DNA from: Streptomyces sp. NBC_01485
Lineage (GTDB): Bacteria; Actinomycetota; Actinomycetes; Streptomycetales; Streptomycetaceae
Length of the DNA stretch: 64,000 nt
Assembly: GCF_036227125.1 (NCBI RefSeq)
Contig: NZ_CP109435.1
Coordinates: 3,286,001-3,350,000 of the forward strand
Direction: 5' to 3'
In this document: piece by piece, positions 27,560-35,786 of the stretch
Numbering within the stretch: the stretch's first letter is position 1
Layout of the letters: every line of letters starts with the position of its first letter
Notes under the pieces: generated by a model
The model's database searches: none
Seen by the model: the letters and a program-made list of their open reading frames with translations, nothing else
What the model was told of the DNA's origin: nothing
Position numbers and translations under genes: made by a program

Positions 27560-28534
27560 ATGAGCACCCTCACGTCGACGCCGACGTCGAAGCGCCGCTC
27601 ACCCGGCCTCGCCGCGAAGCAGCGGAAACAGGCCCTGCGCACGCTCGCCTTCCTCTCGCCCTGGCTGATCGGCTTCACGGTCTTCTTCGCGTACCCGATG
27701 ATCTCGACGGTCTACTTCTCGTTCATGCACTACGACGGCTTCAAGCCGCCGACCTGGAGCGGGACGAAGAACTGGACGTACGTCTTCGAGCACTACCCCT
27801 TCTTCTGGCCCGCCCTGCGCAACACCCTCTGGCTGGTCGTGATCATGGTGACCACGCGGGTCCTGTTCGGGCTCGGGATCGGCATGCTGATCACGAAGAT
27901 CAAGACCGGTACGGGCGTCTTCCGGACCCTCTTCTACCTGCCCTACCTGGCCCCGCCGGTGGCGGCGACCATGGCGTTCGCGTTCCTCCTCAACCCCGGT
28001 ACGGGCCCGGTCAACTCCATCCTGGAGAAGATCGGCATCCCGGCCCCGGGCTGGTTCAACGACCCGGACTGGTCCAAGCCGGCCCTCACCCTGATGTTCC
28101 TGTGGGGCATCGGCGACCTGATGGTCATCTTCATGGCCGCGCTGCTCGACGTACCGAAGGAGCAGTACGAGGCGGCGGAGCTGGACGGCGCGTCGGCGTG
28201 GCAGCGGTTCCGGTTCGTCACCCTTCCCAACATTTCGCCGATCATCATGTTCGCGGTCGTCACCGGTGTGATCGCGGCGATGCAGTGCTACACCCAGCCG
28301 CTCGTCGCCGGAAAGGTCGCCTCGGGCGTGATCCAGGGCGCGGGCACCATGTTCGAGCCCGGCTACCCCGACCACTCCACGCTCACCCTCCCCCAACTCG
28401 TCTACAACCTCGGCTTCCAGCGCTTCGACTACGGCTCCGCCTGTGTCGTCGCCCTGGTCCTGTTCGCCCTGTCGATGGCGTTCACCGCGCTGTTGATGCG
28501 GCGCCGGGGCGGCCTCATCCAGGCAGGTGACTGA
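27560..28534 (+). CDS. csnF: ABC transporter permease
   Basis: This 324-residue membrane protein of the MalF type has six predicted helices, starting with LRTLAFLSPWLIGFTVFFAY. The EAA loop that contacts the ATPase reads YEAAELDGASAWQRFRFVTLP. ATG at 27560 follows the csnE stop by 2 bp, so the genes are coupled. No ATPase gene is in the operon. Streptomycete sugar importers of this class commonly share the MsiK ATPase encoded elsewhere, which is the likely energiser. Confidence 0.9.
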   Translation: MSTLTSTPTSKRRSPGLAAKQRKQALRTLAFLSPWLIGFTVFFAYPMISTVYFSFMHYDGFKPPTWSGTKNWTYVFEHYPFFWPALRNTLWLVVIMVTTRVLFGLGIGMLITKIKTGTGVFRTLFYLPYLAPPVAATMAFAFLLNPGTGPVNSILEKIGIPAPGWFNDPDWSKPALTLMFLWGIGDLMVIFMAALLDVPKEQYEAAELDGASAWQRFRFVTLPNISPIIMFAVVTGVIAAMQCYTQPLVAGKVASGVIQGAGTMFEPGYPDHSTLTLPQLVYNLGFQRFDYGSACVVALVLFALSMAFTALLMRRRGGLIQAGD

Positions 28535-28535
28535 C

Positions 28536-29453
28536 ATGGCCCAGGACACGGCCCAGGGCATGGCCCCCGTACAGGAACGGCCGGTGGAGTCGAAGAACCC
28601 GGCCACGCCCGCCGAGCGCACCGCCCGCCGCAAGGCGCTCCTGGAGTGGATCGGGATCCACTCCCTCGGCGTCGCGGCGGCCCTCTTCTTCGTCCTGCCC
28701 TTCGTGTTCGTCTTCCTGACCTCCCTGATGAGCGACTCGCAGGCGCTCAGCCGGGACCTGATCCCGCACACCTGGGAATGGGCCAACTACCGGAAGGTCT
28801 TCGACACCCCGGGCTTCCTCACCTGGTGGAAGAACACGCTGCTCTACGCGGGACTGGGAACAGTCCTTACAGTCGTGTCGTCCGTCCCCGTGGCGTACGC
28901 GCTGGCCAAGTTCCGCTTCCGGGGCCGCAATCTGTCGCTCATGCTGGTGATCTCGATGATGATGCTGCCTCCCCAGGTGGTCGTCATCCCGATGTACCTG
29001 TTCTGGGCGAAGCAGCTCGACCTGTCGGGCACCCTGTGGCCGATGATCATCCCGCTGGCGTTCGGCGACGCGTTCTCGATCTTCCTGCTGCGCCAGTTCC
29101 TGATGACCATCCCGGGCGAGTACCTGGACGCGGCGAGGGTGGACGGCTGCGGTGACCTGCGCATCCTGCTGAAGGTCGTGCTGCCGATGGCGAAGCCCGG
29201 CATCGCCGCCGTCGCCCTCTTCCAGTTCTTCAACGCCTGGAACGACTACTTCGGCCCGCAGATCTACGCCTCCGAGAACCCGGGCGCGTGGACCCTCTCC
29301 TACGCGCTGGAGTCCTTCAAGGGCGCGCACCACACCGACTGGAACCTCACCATGGCGGCCACCGTGCTGGTCATGGCCCCCGTGATCCTCGTGTTCTTCT
29401 TCGCGCAGAAGGCGTTCGTCGAAGGTGTCACCCTCACCGGAGTAAAGGGTTAA
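28536..29453 (+). CDS. csnG: ABC transporter permease
   Basis: This 305-residue permease of the MalG type has a cytoplasmic N-terminal tail, six helices beginning at LGVAAALFFVLPFVFVFL, and the EAA loop YLDAARVDGCGDLRILLKVV. It pairs with CsnF to form the channel for chitosan oligosaccharides. ATG at 28536 lies 1 bp after the csnF stop with AGGTGA upstream; GTG at 28527, overlapping csnF, is a possible alternative. Confidence 0.9.
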   Translation: MAQDTAQGMAPVQERPVESKNPATPAERTARRKALLEWIGIHSLGVAAALFFVLPFVFVFLTSLMSDSQALSRDLIPHTWEWANYRKVFDTPGFLTWWKNTLLYAGLGTVLTVVSSVPVAYALAKFRFRGRNLSLMLVISMMMLPPQVVVIPMYLFWAKQLDLSGTLWPMIIPLAFGDAFSIFLLRQFLMTIPGEYLDAARVDGCGDLRILLKVVLPMAKPGIAAVALFQFFNAWNDYFGPQIYASENPGAWTLSYALESFKGAHHTDWNLTMAATVLVMAPVILVFFFAQKAFVEGVTLTGVKG

Positions 29454-29459
29454 CAAGCC

Positions 29460-30725
29460 ATGAAACTCACCGTGGTCGGCGGCGGCTCGACCTACACCCC
29501 CGAACTCATCGACGGCTTCGCACGCCTACGGGACACCCTCCCCGTCGAGGAACTGGTCCTGGTCGACCCGGCGGCCGACCGGCTGGAGCTGGTGGGCGGT
29601 CTGGCCCGGCGCATCTTCGCCCGCCAGGACCACCCCGGCCGGATCGTCACCACCTCCGACCTGGACGCGGCCGTCGAGGGCGCCGACGCCGTCCTGCTCC
29701 AACTCCGCGTCGGCGGCCAGGCGGCGCGCCAACGGGACGAGACGTGGCCCCTGGAGTGCGGCTGCGTCGGACAGGAGACGACCGGCGCGGGCGGCCTGGC
29801 CAAGGCGCTGCGCACGGTCCCGGTGGTCCTCGACATCGCCGAACGGGTCCGCCGCACCAACCCCGACGCCTGGATCATCGACTTCACCAACCCGGTCGGC
29901 ATCGTCACCCGCGCCCTGCTCCAGGCCGGCCACAAGGCGGTCGGCCTGTGCAACGTGGCGATCGGCCTCCAGCGCAAGTTCGCGGCCCTCCTCGGCGTCG
30001 CCCCGGCCGACGTCCACCTGGACCACGTGGGCCTCAACCACCTCACCTGGGAGACGGGGGTGCGCCTGAACGGCCCCGACGGCGAGGACGTCCTGCCCGG
30101 CCTCCTCACCGCCCACGGCGACACGATCGCCGCCGACCTGCGGCTGCCCCGCCCGCTCCTGGACCGCCTGGGCGTCGTCCCGTCGTACTACCTGCGCTAC
30201 TACTACGCGCACGACGAGGTCGTACGGGAACTGCGCACCAAGCCGTCCCGGGCCGCGGAAGTGGCCGCCATGGAGCGCGAGTTGCTGTCGCTGTACGCCG
30301 ACCCGGCCCTGGCCGAGAAGCCGGCGCTGCTGGCGAAGCGCGGCGGCGCCTTCTACTCGGAGGCGGCGGTGGATCTGGCAGCCGCCCTGCTCACCGGCTC
30401 CGGCAGCCCCCACCAGGTGGTGAACACCCGCAACAACGGCACGCTCCCCTTCCTGCCGGACGACGCCGTGATCGAGGTCCAGGCGGCGGTGGGGTCCAAG
30501 GGCGCGTCCCCCCTCCCCGTGGCGCCGGTGGACCCGCTGTACGCGGGCCTGATGGCGAACGTCACGGCCTACGAGGACCTGGCCCTGGACGCGGCCCTGC
30601 GCGGCGGACGCGACCGCGTCTTCAGGGCCCTCCTCTCCCATCCCCTGATCGCCCAGTACGAGTACGCCGAGCAACTGACCGACCGACTCGTCTCGCACAA
30701 CCGGGAGCACCTCGCGTGGGCCTGA
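29460..30725 (+). CDS. csnH: GH4 family glycosidase
   Basis: This 421-residue glycoside hydrolase family 4 enzyme uses NAD and a divalent metal in an oxidation-elimination mechanism. It begins with the nucleotide-binding motif LTVVGGGSTYTPELIDG and has the family motifs FTNPVGIVTRALLQ, GLCNVAIGLQ and VGLNHLTWE. In this operon it is expected to split imported chitosan oligosaccharides inside the cell. Generic annotation would call it 6-phospho-beta-glucosidase, but the import route is not a phosphotransferase system. The stop overlaps the csnK start. Confidence 0.9.
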   Translation: MKLTVVGGGSTYTPELIDGFARLRDTLPVEELVLVDPAADRLELVGGLARRIFARQDHPGRIVTTSDLDAAVEGADAVLLQLRVGGQAARQRDETWPLECGCVGQETTGAGGLAKALRTVPVVLDIAERVRRTNPDAWIIDFTNPVGIVTRALLQAGHKAVGLCNVAIGLQRKFAALLGVAPADVHLDHVGLNHLTWETGVRLNGPDGEDVLPGLLTAHGDTIAADLRLPRPLLDRLGVVPSYYLRYYYAHDEVVRELRTKPSRAAEVAAMERELLSLYADPALAEKPALLAKRGGAFYSEAAVDLAAALLTGSGSPHQVVNTRNNGTLPFLPDDAVIEVQAAVGSKGASPLPVAPVDPLYAGLMANVTAYEDLALDAALRGGRDRVFRALLSHPLIAQYEYAEQLTDRLVSHNREHLAWA

Positions 30726-31690
30726 CGGCAAGTGTGCTCGCCATCGACGCGGGCAACAGCAAGACCGACGTCGCGGTCGTGGCGCCCGACGGGAACGTCC
30801 TCGCCACGGCCCGCGGCGGCGGCTTCCGCCCGCCCGCCGTGGGCGTGGAGGCGGCGGTGGACGCCCTCGCCGACACCGTCACGCGCGCGTACCGGGCCGC
30901 CGGCGTCACGACGGCGGCCCATGTCTCCGCCTGCCTGGCCAACGCCGACCTGCCGGTCGAGGAGGAGCAGTTGGCGGCGGCCCTGCACGCGCGCGCGTGG
31001 GGCGATTCCGTGGACGTCCGCAACGACACCTTCGCGATCCTGCGGGCCGGCGTGGCCGAGCCCCGGGGCGTGGCCGTGGTCTGCGGCGCCGGCATCAACT
31101 GCGTGGGCATGCGCCCCGACGGCCGCACCGCCCGCTTCCCGGCCCTCGGCCGCCTCTCCGGCGACTGGGGCGGCGGCTGGGGCCTGGCCGAGGAGGCCGT
31201 CTGGCACGCGGCGAGAGCGGAGGACGGCAGGGGCGGCCCCACGGCCCTGACGCACACGCTCCCGGCCCACTTCGGCCTCCCGACCATGTACGCCCTGATC
31301 GAGTCCCTCCACCTGGAGCACATCCCCCCGTCCCGCCGCCACGAACTGACCCCGGTCCTCTTCGCGACGGCCACCGAGGGCGACCCGGTGGCCCGCACCA
31401 TCGTCGACCGCCTGGCCCGGGAAGTGGCAACCATGGCAACAGTGGCCCTGACCCGCCTGCACCTACTGGAGGAGGAAACACCGGTACTGCTGGGCGGCGG
31501 AGTCCTGACTGCGGGCCACAACCAGTTGGACGACCAGGTGAGGGACCTGCTGGCGGCCAGGGCGCCGAAGGCGGTGCCGAGGGTGGTAAGCGCACGTCCA
31601 GTGCTGGGCGCTGCGCTCCTGGGCCTGGACAGACTGGGGGCGGGGGCGGAGGTAAGGGAAAAGGTACGGAGCCATTTCACCGCAGGCTGA
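30716..31690 (+). CDS. csnK: BadF/BadG-type amino-sugar kinase
   Basis: This 324-residue kinase of the ASKHA superfamily (BadF/BadG/BcrA/BcrD ATPase family) starts with the phosphate-binding loop VLAIDAGNSKTDVAVV. A second phosphate motif is VCGAGINCVG, and the adenosine motif is PVLLGGGVLTAG. It would phosphorylate glucosamine or N-acetylglucosamine released by CsnH, feeding amino-sugar metabolism. GTG at 30716 overlaps the end of csnH by 10 bp and has GGGAG upstream. A long hairpin follows and probably ends the operon. Confidence 0.87.
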   Translation: MGLTASVLAIDAGNSKTDVAVVAPDGNVLATARGGGFRPPAVGVEAAVDALADTVTRAYRAAGVTTAAHVSACLANADLPVEEEQLAAALHARAWGDSVDVRNDTFAILRAGVAEPRGVAVVCGAGINCVGMRPDGRTARFPALGRLSGDWGGGWGLAEEAVWHAARAEDGRGGPTALTHTLPAHFGLPTMYALIESLHLEHIPPSRRHELTPVLFATATEGDPVARTIVDRLAREVATMATVALTRLHLLEEETPVLLGGGVLTAGHNQLDDQVRDLLAARAPKAVPRVVSARPVLGAALLGLDRLGAGAEVREKVRSHFTAG

Positions 31691-31703
31691 GTGCAACCCG
31701 TTA

Positions 31704-31773
31704 GGGGCGCGGGGCCGCATCGATGTGCGGCTCCGCCGCGTGGGCGCGACCAGCCCCCACGCACCCGCGCCCC
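31704..31773. repeat. Common streptomycete intergenic hairpin repeat
   Basis: GGGGCGCGGG (31704-31713) pairs perfectly with CCCGCGCCCC (31764-31773). The intervening segment holds the TGTGCGGCTCCGCCGCGTGG and GCGCGACCAGCCCC elements known from many streptomycete gene ends. It follows csnK and likely acts as a terminator. The rest of the gap to 31936 shows nothing further apart from the sensor gene's ribosome-binding site. Confidence 0.65.
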
Positions 31774-31936
31774 GAACACAACCAAACCCCCCGCGAAGGA
31801 ACCGATCTCACACCCCAGACGTATTCATGAGCAGGGCTGACTGCGATCTGATCAAGATCCAGTGAAGGCCGGTGCGCAGCACACCTCCCGCCAGCGATAC
31901 TTGCCGACGGGAGATGACCATGGGGGAGGTCAAAGA

Positions 31937-33310
31937 GTGGCAAACCTGGCAAGCCCGCCAACCGGCACGACACCACCGCCGACACGCCGTACGGCATTCG
32001 CCGAGGGCGTGGACAAGGCGCGCGCGGCGGCGACCACGGAGCCGGGCCGACTCCGCATCGTCGGCGCCCTCCTCGCCCTCCTCGTCCTCGCCTTCGGCGC
32101 GGTGACGGCCTGGCAGACGACCGACCGCGAGGCCGCCGCCGACGACGTGCTGCACAAGAGCCAGCCGCTGAGCACGGCCGCCGCCGACATCTACCGTTCG
32201 CTGGCCGACGCCAACACGGCCGCCTCCAGCGGCTTCCTGGCGGGCGGCCAGGAGACGGCGGCGTCCCGGCAGCGGTACGAGGACGACATCGACACGGCCG
32301 CCGCCAAACTCGTCACCGCGGCCAACAACGCCGACCCCGGTTCCCCCTCAACGGCGGCGATCACCAAGCTGAACACGCTGCTGCCCGAGTACAAGGGCCT
32401 GGTGGAGCGCGCGCGGACGTACAACCGGCAGGGCTTCCCGGTCGGCGGCGCCTATCTGCGGTACGCGAACCAGAAGATGCAGTTGGAGATGCTCCCGGCG
32501 GCCGAGGATCTCTACAAGAAGGAGAACCAGCGCCTCGACGACGACTACGGCGACGCCACCCCCTACCCGTGGGCGGCGATCGCGCTGGGCGTCCTCGCGC
32601 TGGCCGGCCTCGCCTGGGCGCAGCACCGCAACTACCGCCGTACGAACCGCCTCCTGAACCACGGCCTGGTGTCGGCGACGGCGGCCACCACCGTCGTCCT
32701 GCTCTGGCTGGTCGTCGGGCACACCGTGGCCCGCGCGGGTCTCAACGACTCCTACGACGACGGCGTCCGCTCGCTGACCGTGCTGCACGACGCCCGGATC
32801 GCCTCCCTGAAGGCGCGCGGCAACGAGAACCTGACGCTGGTGGCGCGCGGCGCGGAGACGGTGAAGGTGACGGCCGACGGCGAGGACGTCACGCTCGACA
32901 AGTACGACCACGACTTCACCACCGACATCACCGCCCTCGGCAAGGGCCTCGCCCTGGCGGCGAAGTACGCCGACGACCAGTCGGGCGAGAAGCCGGTCGC
33001 GTCGGCCGAGAGCAACATGGCGGAGTGGAAGAAGCGCCACACCGCGGCCCGCGCGCAGGACGACAACGGCAACTACGAGCAGGCGCTGTCCCTGGTCATC
33101 GGCGGCAAGGACGCGACCGGCGCGTGCTTCGACAACGTCGACGAGAACCTCGCGGACGCCCTCGCGCACGAGCAGGCCGAGTTCAAGCGGGCGGCCGGGG
33201 ACGGTCTGGACGCGATGAGCGGCCTGGCCGTCGGCGCCGCCGTGCTCGCCGTGCTGGGCGCCGCGGGCGCGGTCCTCGGCATCGGCCGCAGGCTGTCGGA
33301 GTACCGGTGA
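31937..33310 (+). CDS. glnX: GlnX-like membrane sensor protein
   Basis: This 457-residue membrane protein has a cytoplasmic N-terminus and helix 1 (LRIVGALLALLVLAFGAVTA). An outside helical domain (roughly residues 60-210) follows, then helices 2 and 3 (WAAIALGVLALAGLAWA; ATTVVLLWLVVGHTVA), a second outside domain, and a last helix near the C-terminus. Two tandem four-helix sensor-like domains recall chemoreceptor periplasmic modules. In Mycobacterium tuberculosis, GlnX of this architecture links the binding protein GlnH to kinase PknG. Here the next genes encode a GlnH-like protein and a PknG-like kinase, so the name is proposed by context. GTG at 31937 is 7 bp after GGGGGAGG. Confidence 0.75.
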   Translation: MANLASPPTGTTPPPTRRTAFAEGVDKARAAATTEPGRLRIVGALLALLVLAFGAVTAWQTTDREAAADDVLHKSQPLSTAAADIYRSLADANTAASSGFLAGGQETAASRQRYEDDIDTAAAKLVTAANNADPGSPSTAAITKLNTLLPEYKGLVERARTYNRQGFPVGGAYLRYANQKMQLEMLPAAEDLYKKENQRLDDDYGDATPYPWAAIALGVLALAGLAWAQHRNYRRTNRLLNHGLVSATAATTVVLLWLVVGHTVARAGLNDSYDDGVRSLTVLHDARIASLKARGNENLTLVARGAETVKVTADGEDVTLDKYDHDFTTDITALGKGLALAAKYADDQSGEKPVASAESNMAEWKKRHTAARAQDDNGNYEQALSLVIGGKDATGACFDNVDENLADALAHEQAEFKRAAGDGLDAMSGLAVGAAVLAVLGAAGAVLGIGRRLSEYR

Positions 33311-33324
33311 AAGGGGGCGCGCCG

Positions 33325-34353
33325 ATGCGTGCGCAGCGTGTGCGGGCCGGTCTGAGGGGCTGGGGCGGCGTAGGGGCGATGGCGGTCGCCTGCGCGCTCG
33401 CGCTGACCCTCGTCCTGCTGCTGCCGTGGGCGCGGTCCCACGGCGACGGAAGCACGGGCCGCGGCGGCCCGGGCGTCGCCGAGGGCAGCCCGGTGGCCGA
33501 CGCCACCTGCACGGCCCCCGAGAAGCAGACGCTGGCGCCGTCGAGCGCGGACGGCCCGACGATCGCCGCGATCAAGGCCCGGCAGGGCGAGAAGCGCAAG
33601 CTGATCGTCGGCGTCGACCAGAACAGCTACCGCTGGGGCTACCGCGACCCCAACAACACCGGCGCGGAGCTGGAGGGCTTCGACATCGACCTGGTGCACC
33701 GGATCGCTCAGGACATCCTCGGCGACCCGGACGCGGTCCAGTTCAAGGCCATCCCGACCAACCAGCGCGTCCCGGCCATCCAGGAGGGCCGGGTCGACAT
33801 GGTCGTGCGCACGATGACGATCTCGTGCAACCGCCTCACCGACGTCGCGTTCTCCGCGCCGTACTTCAAGACGGGTCAGCAGGTGCTCGCCCCCAAGGCC
33901 TCGACGATCACCGGCTACAACGACACGCTGGCGAAGAAGAAGGTCTGCACGGCGACCGGTTCGACCGCCAACACCAAGCTCGACGACGACAAGAAGGCCG
34001 ACCGGCTGCCCGCCACCGTCGACATCCGCACCACCGTCCCCAACCAGCTCGACTGCCTGGTGCGGTTGCAGCTCGGCGAGGTCGACGCGGTGGTCACCGA
34101 CGGCGCGCTCGCGGCCAGCCAGGCCGCCCAGGACCCGACGGTCGAGCTCAAGGGCGCCCCGTTCACGGCCGAGTACTACGGCGTGGCGATGAAGAAGGAC
34201 GCGAGCGATCTGGTACGCCGGGTCAACCAGATCCTGGTGGAGTACCGCGCGAGCGGCTGGCAGGCCTCGTACGACAAGTGGCTGTCGGCGACACTGGGCA
34301 GCGACGCGACGACGTCGAAGCCCCCCGCACCGCAGTACCTGCGCACGAGTTGA
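33325..34353 (+). CDS. glnH: GlnH-like amino-acid binding protein
   Basis: This 342-residue family-3 solute-binding protein has an N-terminal membrane segment (MAVACALALTLVLLLPWA) without a lipobox, so it may stay anchored. The fold is shown by LEGFDIDLVHRIAQDIL, VDMVVRTMTISCNRL and DAVVTDGALAASQAA. In mycobacteria, GlnH binds aspartate or glutamate and signals through GlnX to PknG instead of feeding a transporter. No permease or ATPase gene is nearby, which agrees with a sensing role. ATG at 33325 has AAAGGGGG upstream. GTG at 33307, overlapping the stop of the sensor gene as GTGA, is a good alternative. Confidence 0.82.
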   Translation: MRAQRVRAGLRGWGGVGAMAVACALALTLVLLLPWARSHGDGSTGRGGPGVAEGSPVADATCTAPEKQTLAPSSADGPTIAAIKARQGEKRKLIVGVDQNSYRWGYRDPNNTGAELEGFDIDLVHRIAQDILGDPDAVQFKAIPTNQRVPAIQEGRVDMVVRTMTISCNRLTDVAFSAPYFKTGQQVLAPKASTITGYNDTLAKKKVCTATGSTANTKLDDDKKADRLPATVDIRTTVPNQLDCLVRLQLGEVDAVVTDGALAASQAAQDPTVELKGAPFTAEYYGVAMKKDASDLVRRVNQILVEYRASGWQASYDKWLSATLGSDATTSKPPAPQYLRTS

Positions 34354-34434
34354 CGAACGCCGAGGAGCGTCGAGCAGAACGTCAGGCAGGCAGCGCACCG
34401 AGCGAAGATCCGACAAGGCAGCGAGAGGTGATCG

Positions 34435-35784
34435 ATGGGCGTCACGGGACCCCCCGGGCCGGTGATGGACCGGGACGAGGTCGACCGTGCGCTGGCGCGG
34501 CTCGGCGCGGAGCACGAGGCGATCGAGACCTCGCTTCTCGCCCTGCAGGACCACGCGGGCCGCAGGCTGCTGGAGGGCGCCGAACTCACCGGTTTCACCA
34601 AGGAGCGCTGGGCGTCTGCGGACGCGTCGATCACCCTCCTGTGGGCGTACTTCGACGCGTACACGGACGCGTTGCGCGGCGCCCGTGACATCCGTTCGCG
34701 CCGCCGCTGGTCCAGCCGCGAGGACCTGGTCGAGCTGACGGAACTGCTGCGCGGCGAGTCCGTCACCATCGCGGGATCCGTCACGGGGTCCATCGCCGGA
34801 CCGGCCGCCGCCAACGCCAACGCGCCGACGCTGCACGGCACGGCCAAGCTCAGCGAGAGCTTCTCCCTCGTCGCGCTCGTCGACCGGATGAACGAGCTGT
34901 ACGCGTCGTCGCTGGACATGGTCGTCGCCGCCGACGCGGTGTGGTCGGCGCTGCCCGCGCGGATCGATTTACTGGCCGCGGAGCTCCAGCGCACCCGCCG
35001 GCTCGCGCATTCCGTGGGCGTCCGCCCGGGCGAGCACCCGGCGGGCGACGACCTCGAGCAGATCACGCACACGCTGACGCGGCTGCGCGAGGAGGTCGTC
35101 TCGGACCCGCTCGCGTACTGGGTGCGCGCGCAGGGCAGTTCGGCGCCGGGCGGCGGCCGTCCCGACACCACGGTGTACGACCGTGAGGCGCGCGCCCTGG
35201 AGGACGTACGCCGGGAGATCGACGCGGTGCTGACGGTCCGTCAGGACGCGGAGCAGCGGCTGCTGAAGCTGCGGGACATCCTCAGCCGCGCCGACCGGAC
35301 GCTCGCCGAGGCGCGCACCGCGCGCGGTGAGGTGCTCGCGAAGATCGCCGCCACCGAGGTGCCGGTGGTCGGCGGACCGCCGACCGCGCTGCAGGAGCAG
35401 TTGGCGACGGCCGCCGAGTACCGCCGGTACGCCCAGTGGCACCGGCTGTCCCCGCTCCTGGAGTCCCTGGAGGAGAAGGCCGAGGACGAACTGCTGCGTG
35501 CCCGCGAGTCGTTGAGCGCGGTCACCCAGCCGCTGGCAGTCCGCGCGGAGCTGCGCGGGCGCCTCGACGCGTACAAGGCGAAGGTCGCGCGGCACGGGCT
35601 CGCCGAGGACCCGTTCCTCATCGAGCGCTACGACGCGGCGCGCCGCATGCTGTGGAGCGCGCCCTGCGATCTGCGCGTCGCCGAACAGGCCGTCCTGCGC
35701 TACCAGCGGGCGGCGGCCGAACTGCTCGCCGCCCCGCGCGTGCCCGAGCAGGGCGGACCCGAGGACCACAGGGGGGAGCGGTAG
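34435..35784 (+). CDS. Helical unknown protein of the kinase island, with a TTA codon
   Basis: I do not recognise this 449-residue protein by name. It is soluble and mostly helical, with a probable coiled coil at DREARALEDVRREIDAVL and further Glu/Arg/Leu-rich helices to residue 430. It has no signal peptide. The start has GAGAGG upstream, and its stop lies 2 bp before the kinase ATG, so they are translated together. Codon 179 (34969-34971) is TTA, the codon read by the developmentally controlled bldA tRNA, so its synthesis may be limited to late growth. A scaffold or kinase-partner role is only a guess. Confidence 0.75.
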   Translation: MGVTGPPGPVMDRDEVDRALARLGAEHEAIETSLLALQDHAGRRLLEGAELTGFTKERWASADASITLLWAYFDAYTDALRGARDIRSRRRWSSREDLVELTELLRGESVTIAGSVTGSIAGPAAANANAPTLHGTAKLSESFSLVALVDRMNELYASSLDMVVAADAVWSALPARIDLLAAELQRTRRLAHSVGVRPGEHPAGDDLEQITHTLTRLREEVVSDPLAYWVRAQGSSAPGGGRPDTTVYDREARALEDVRREIDAVLTVRQDAEQRLLKLRDILSRADRTLAEARTARGEVLAKIAATEVPVVGGPPTALQEQLATAAEYRRYAQWHRLSPLLESLEEKAEDELLRARESLSAVTQPLAVRAELRGRLDAYKAKVARHGLAEDPFLIERYDAARRMLWSAPCDLRVAEQAVLRYQRAAAELLAAPRVPEQGGPEDHRGER

Positions 35785-35786
35785 CC

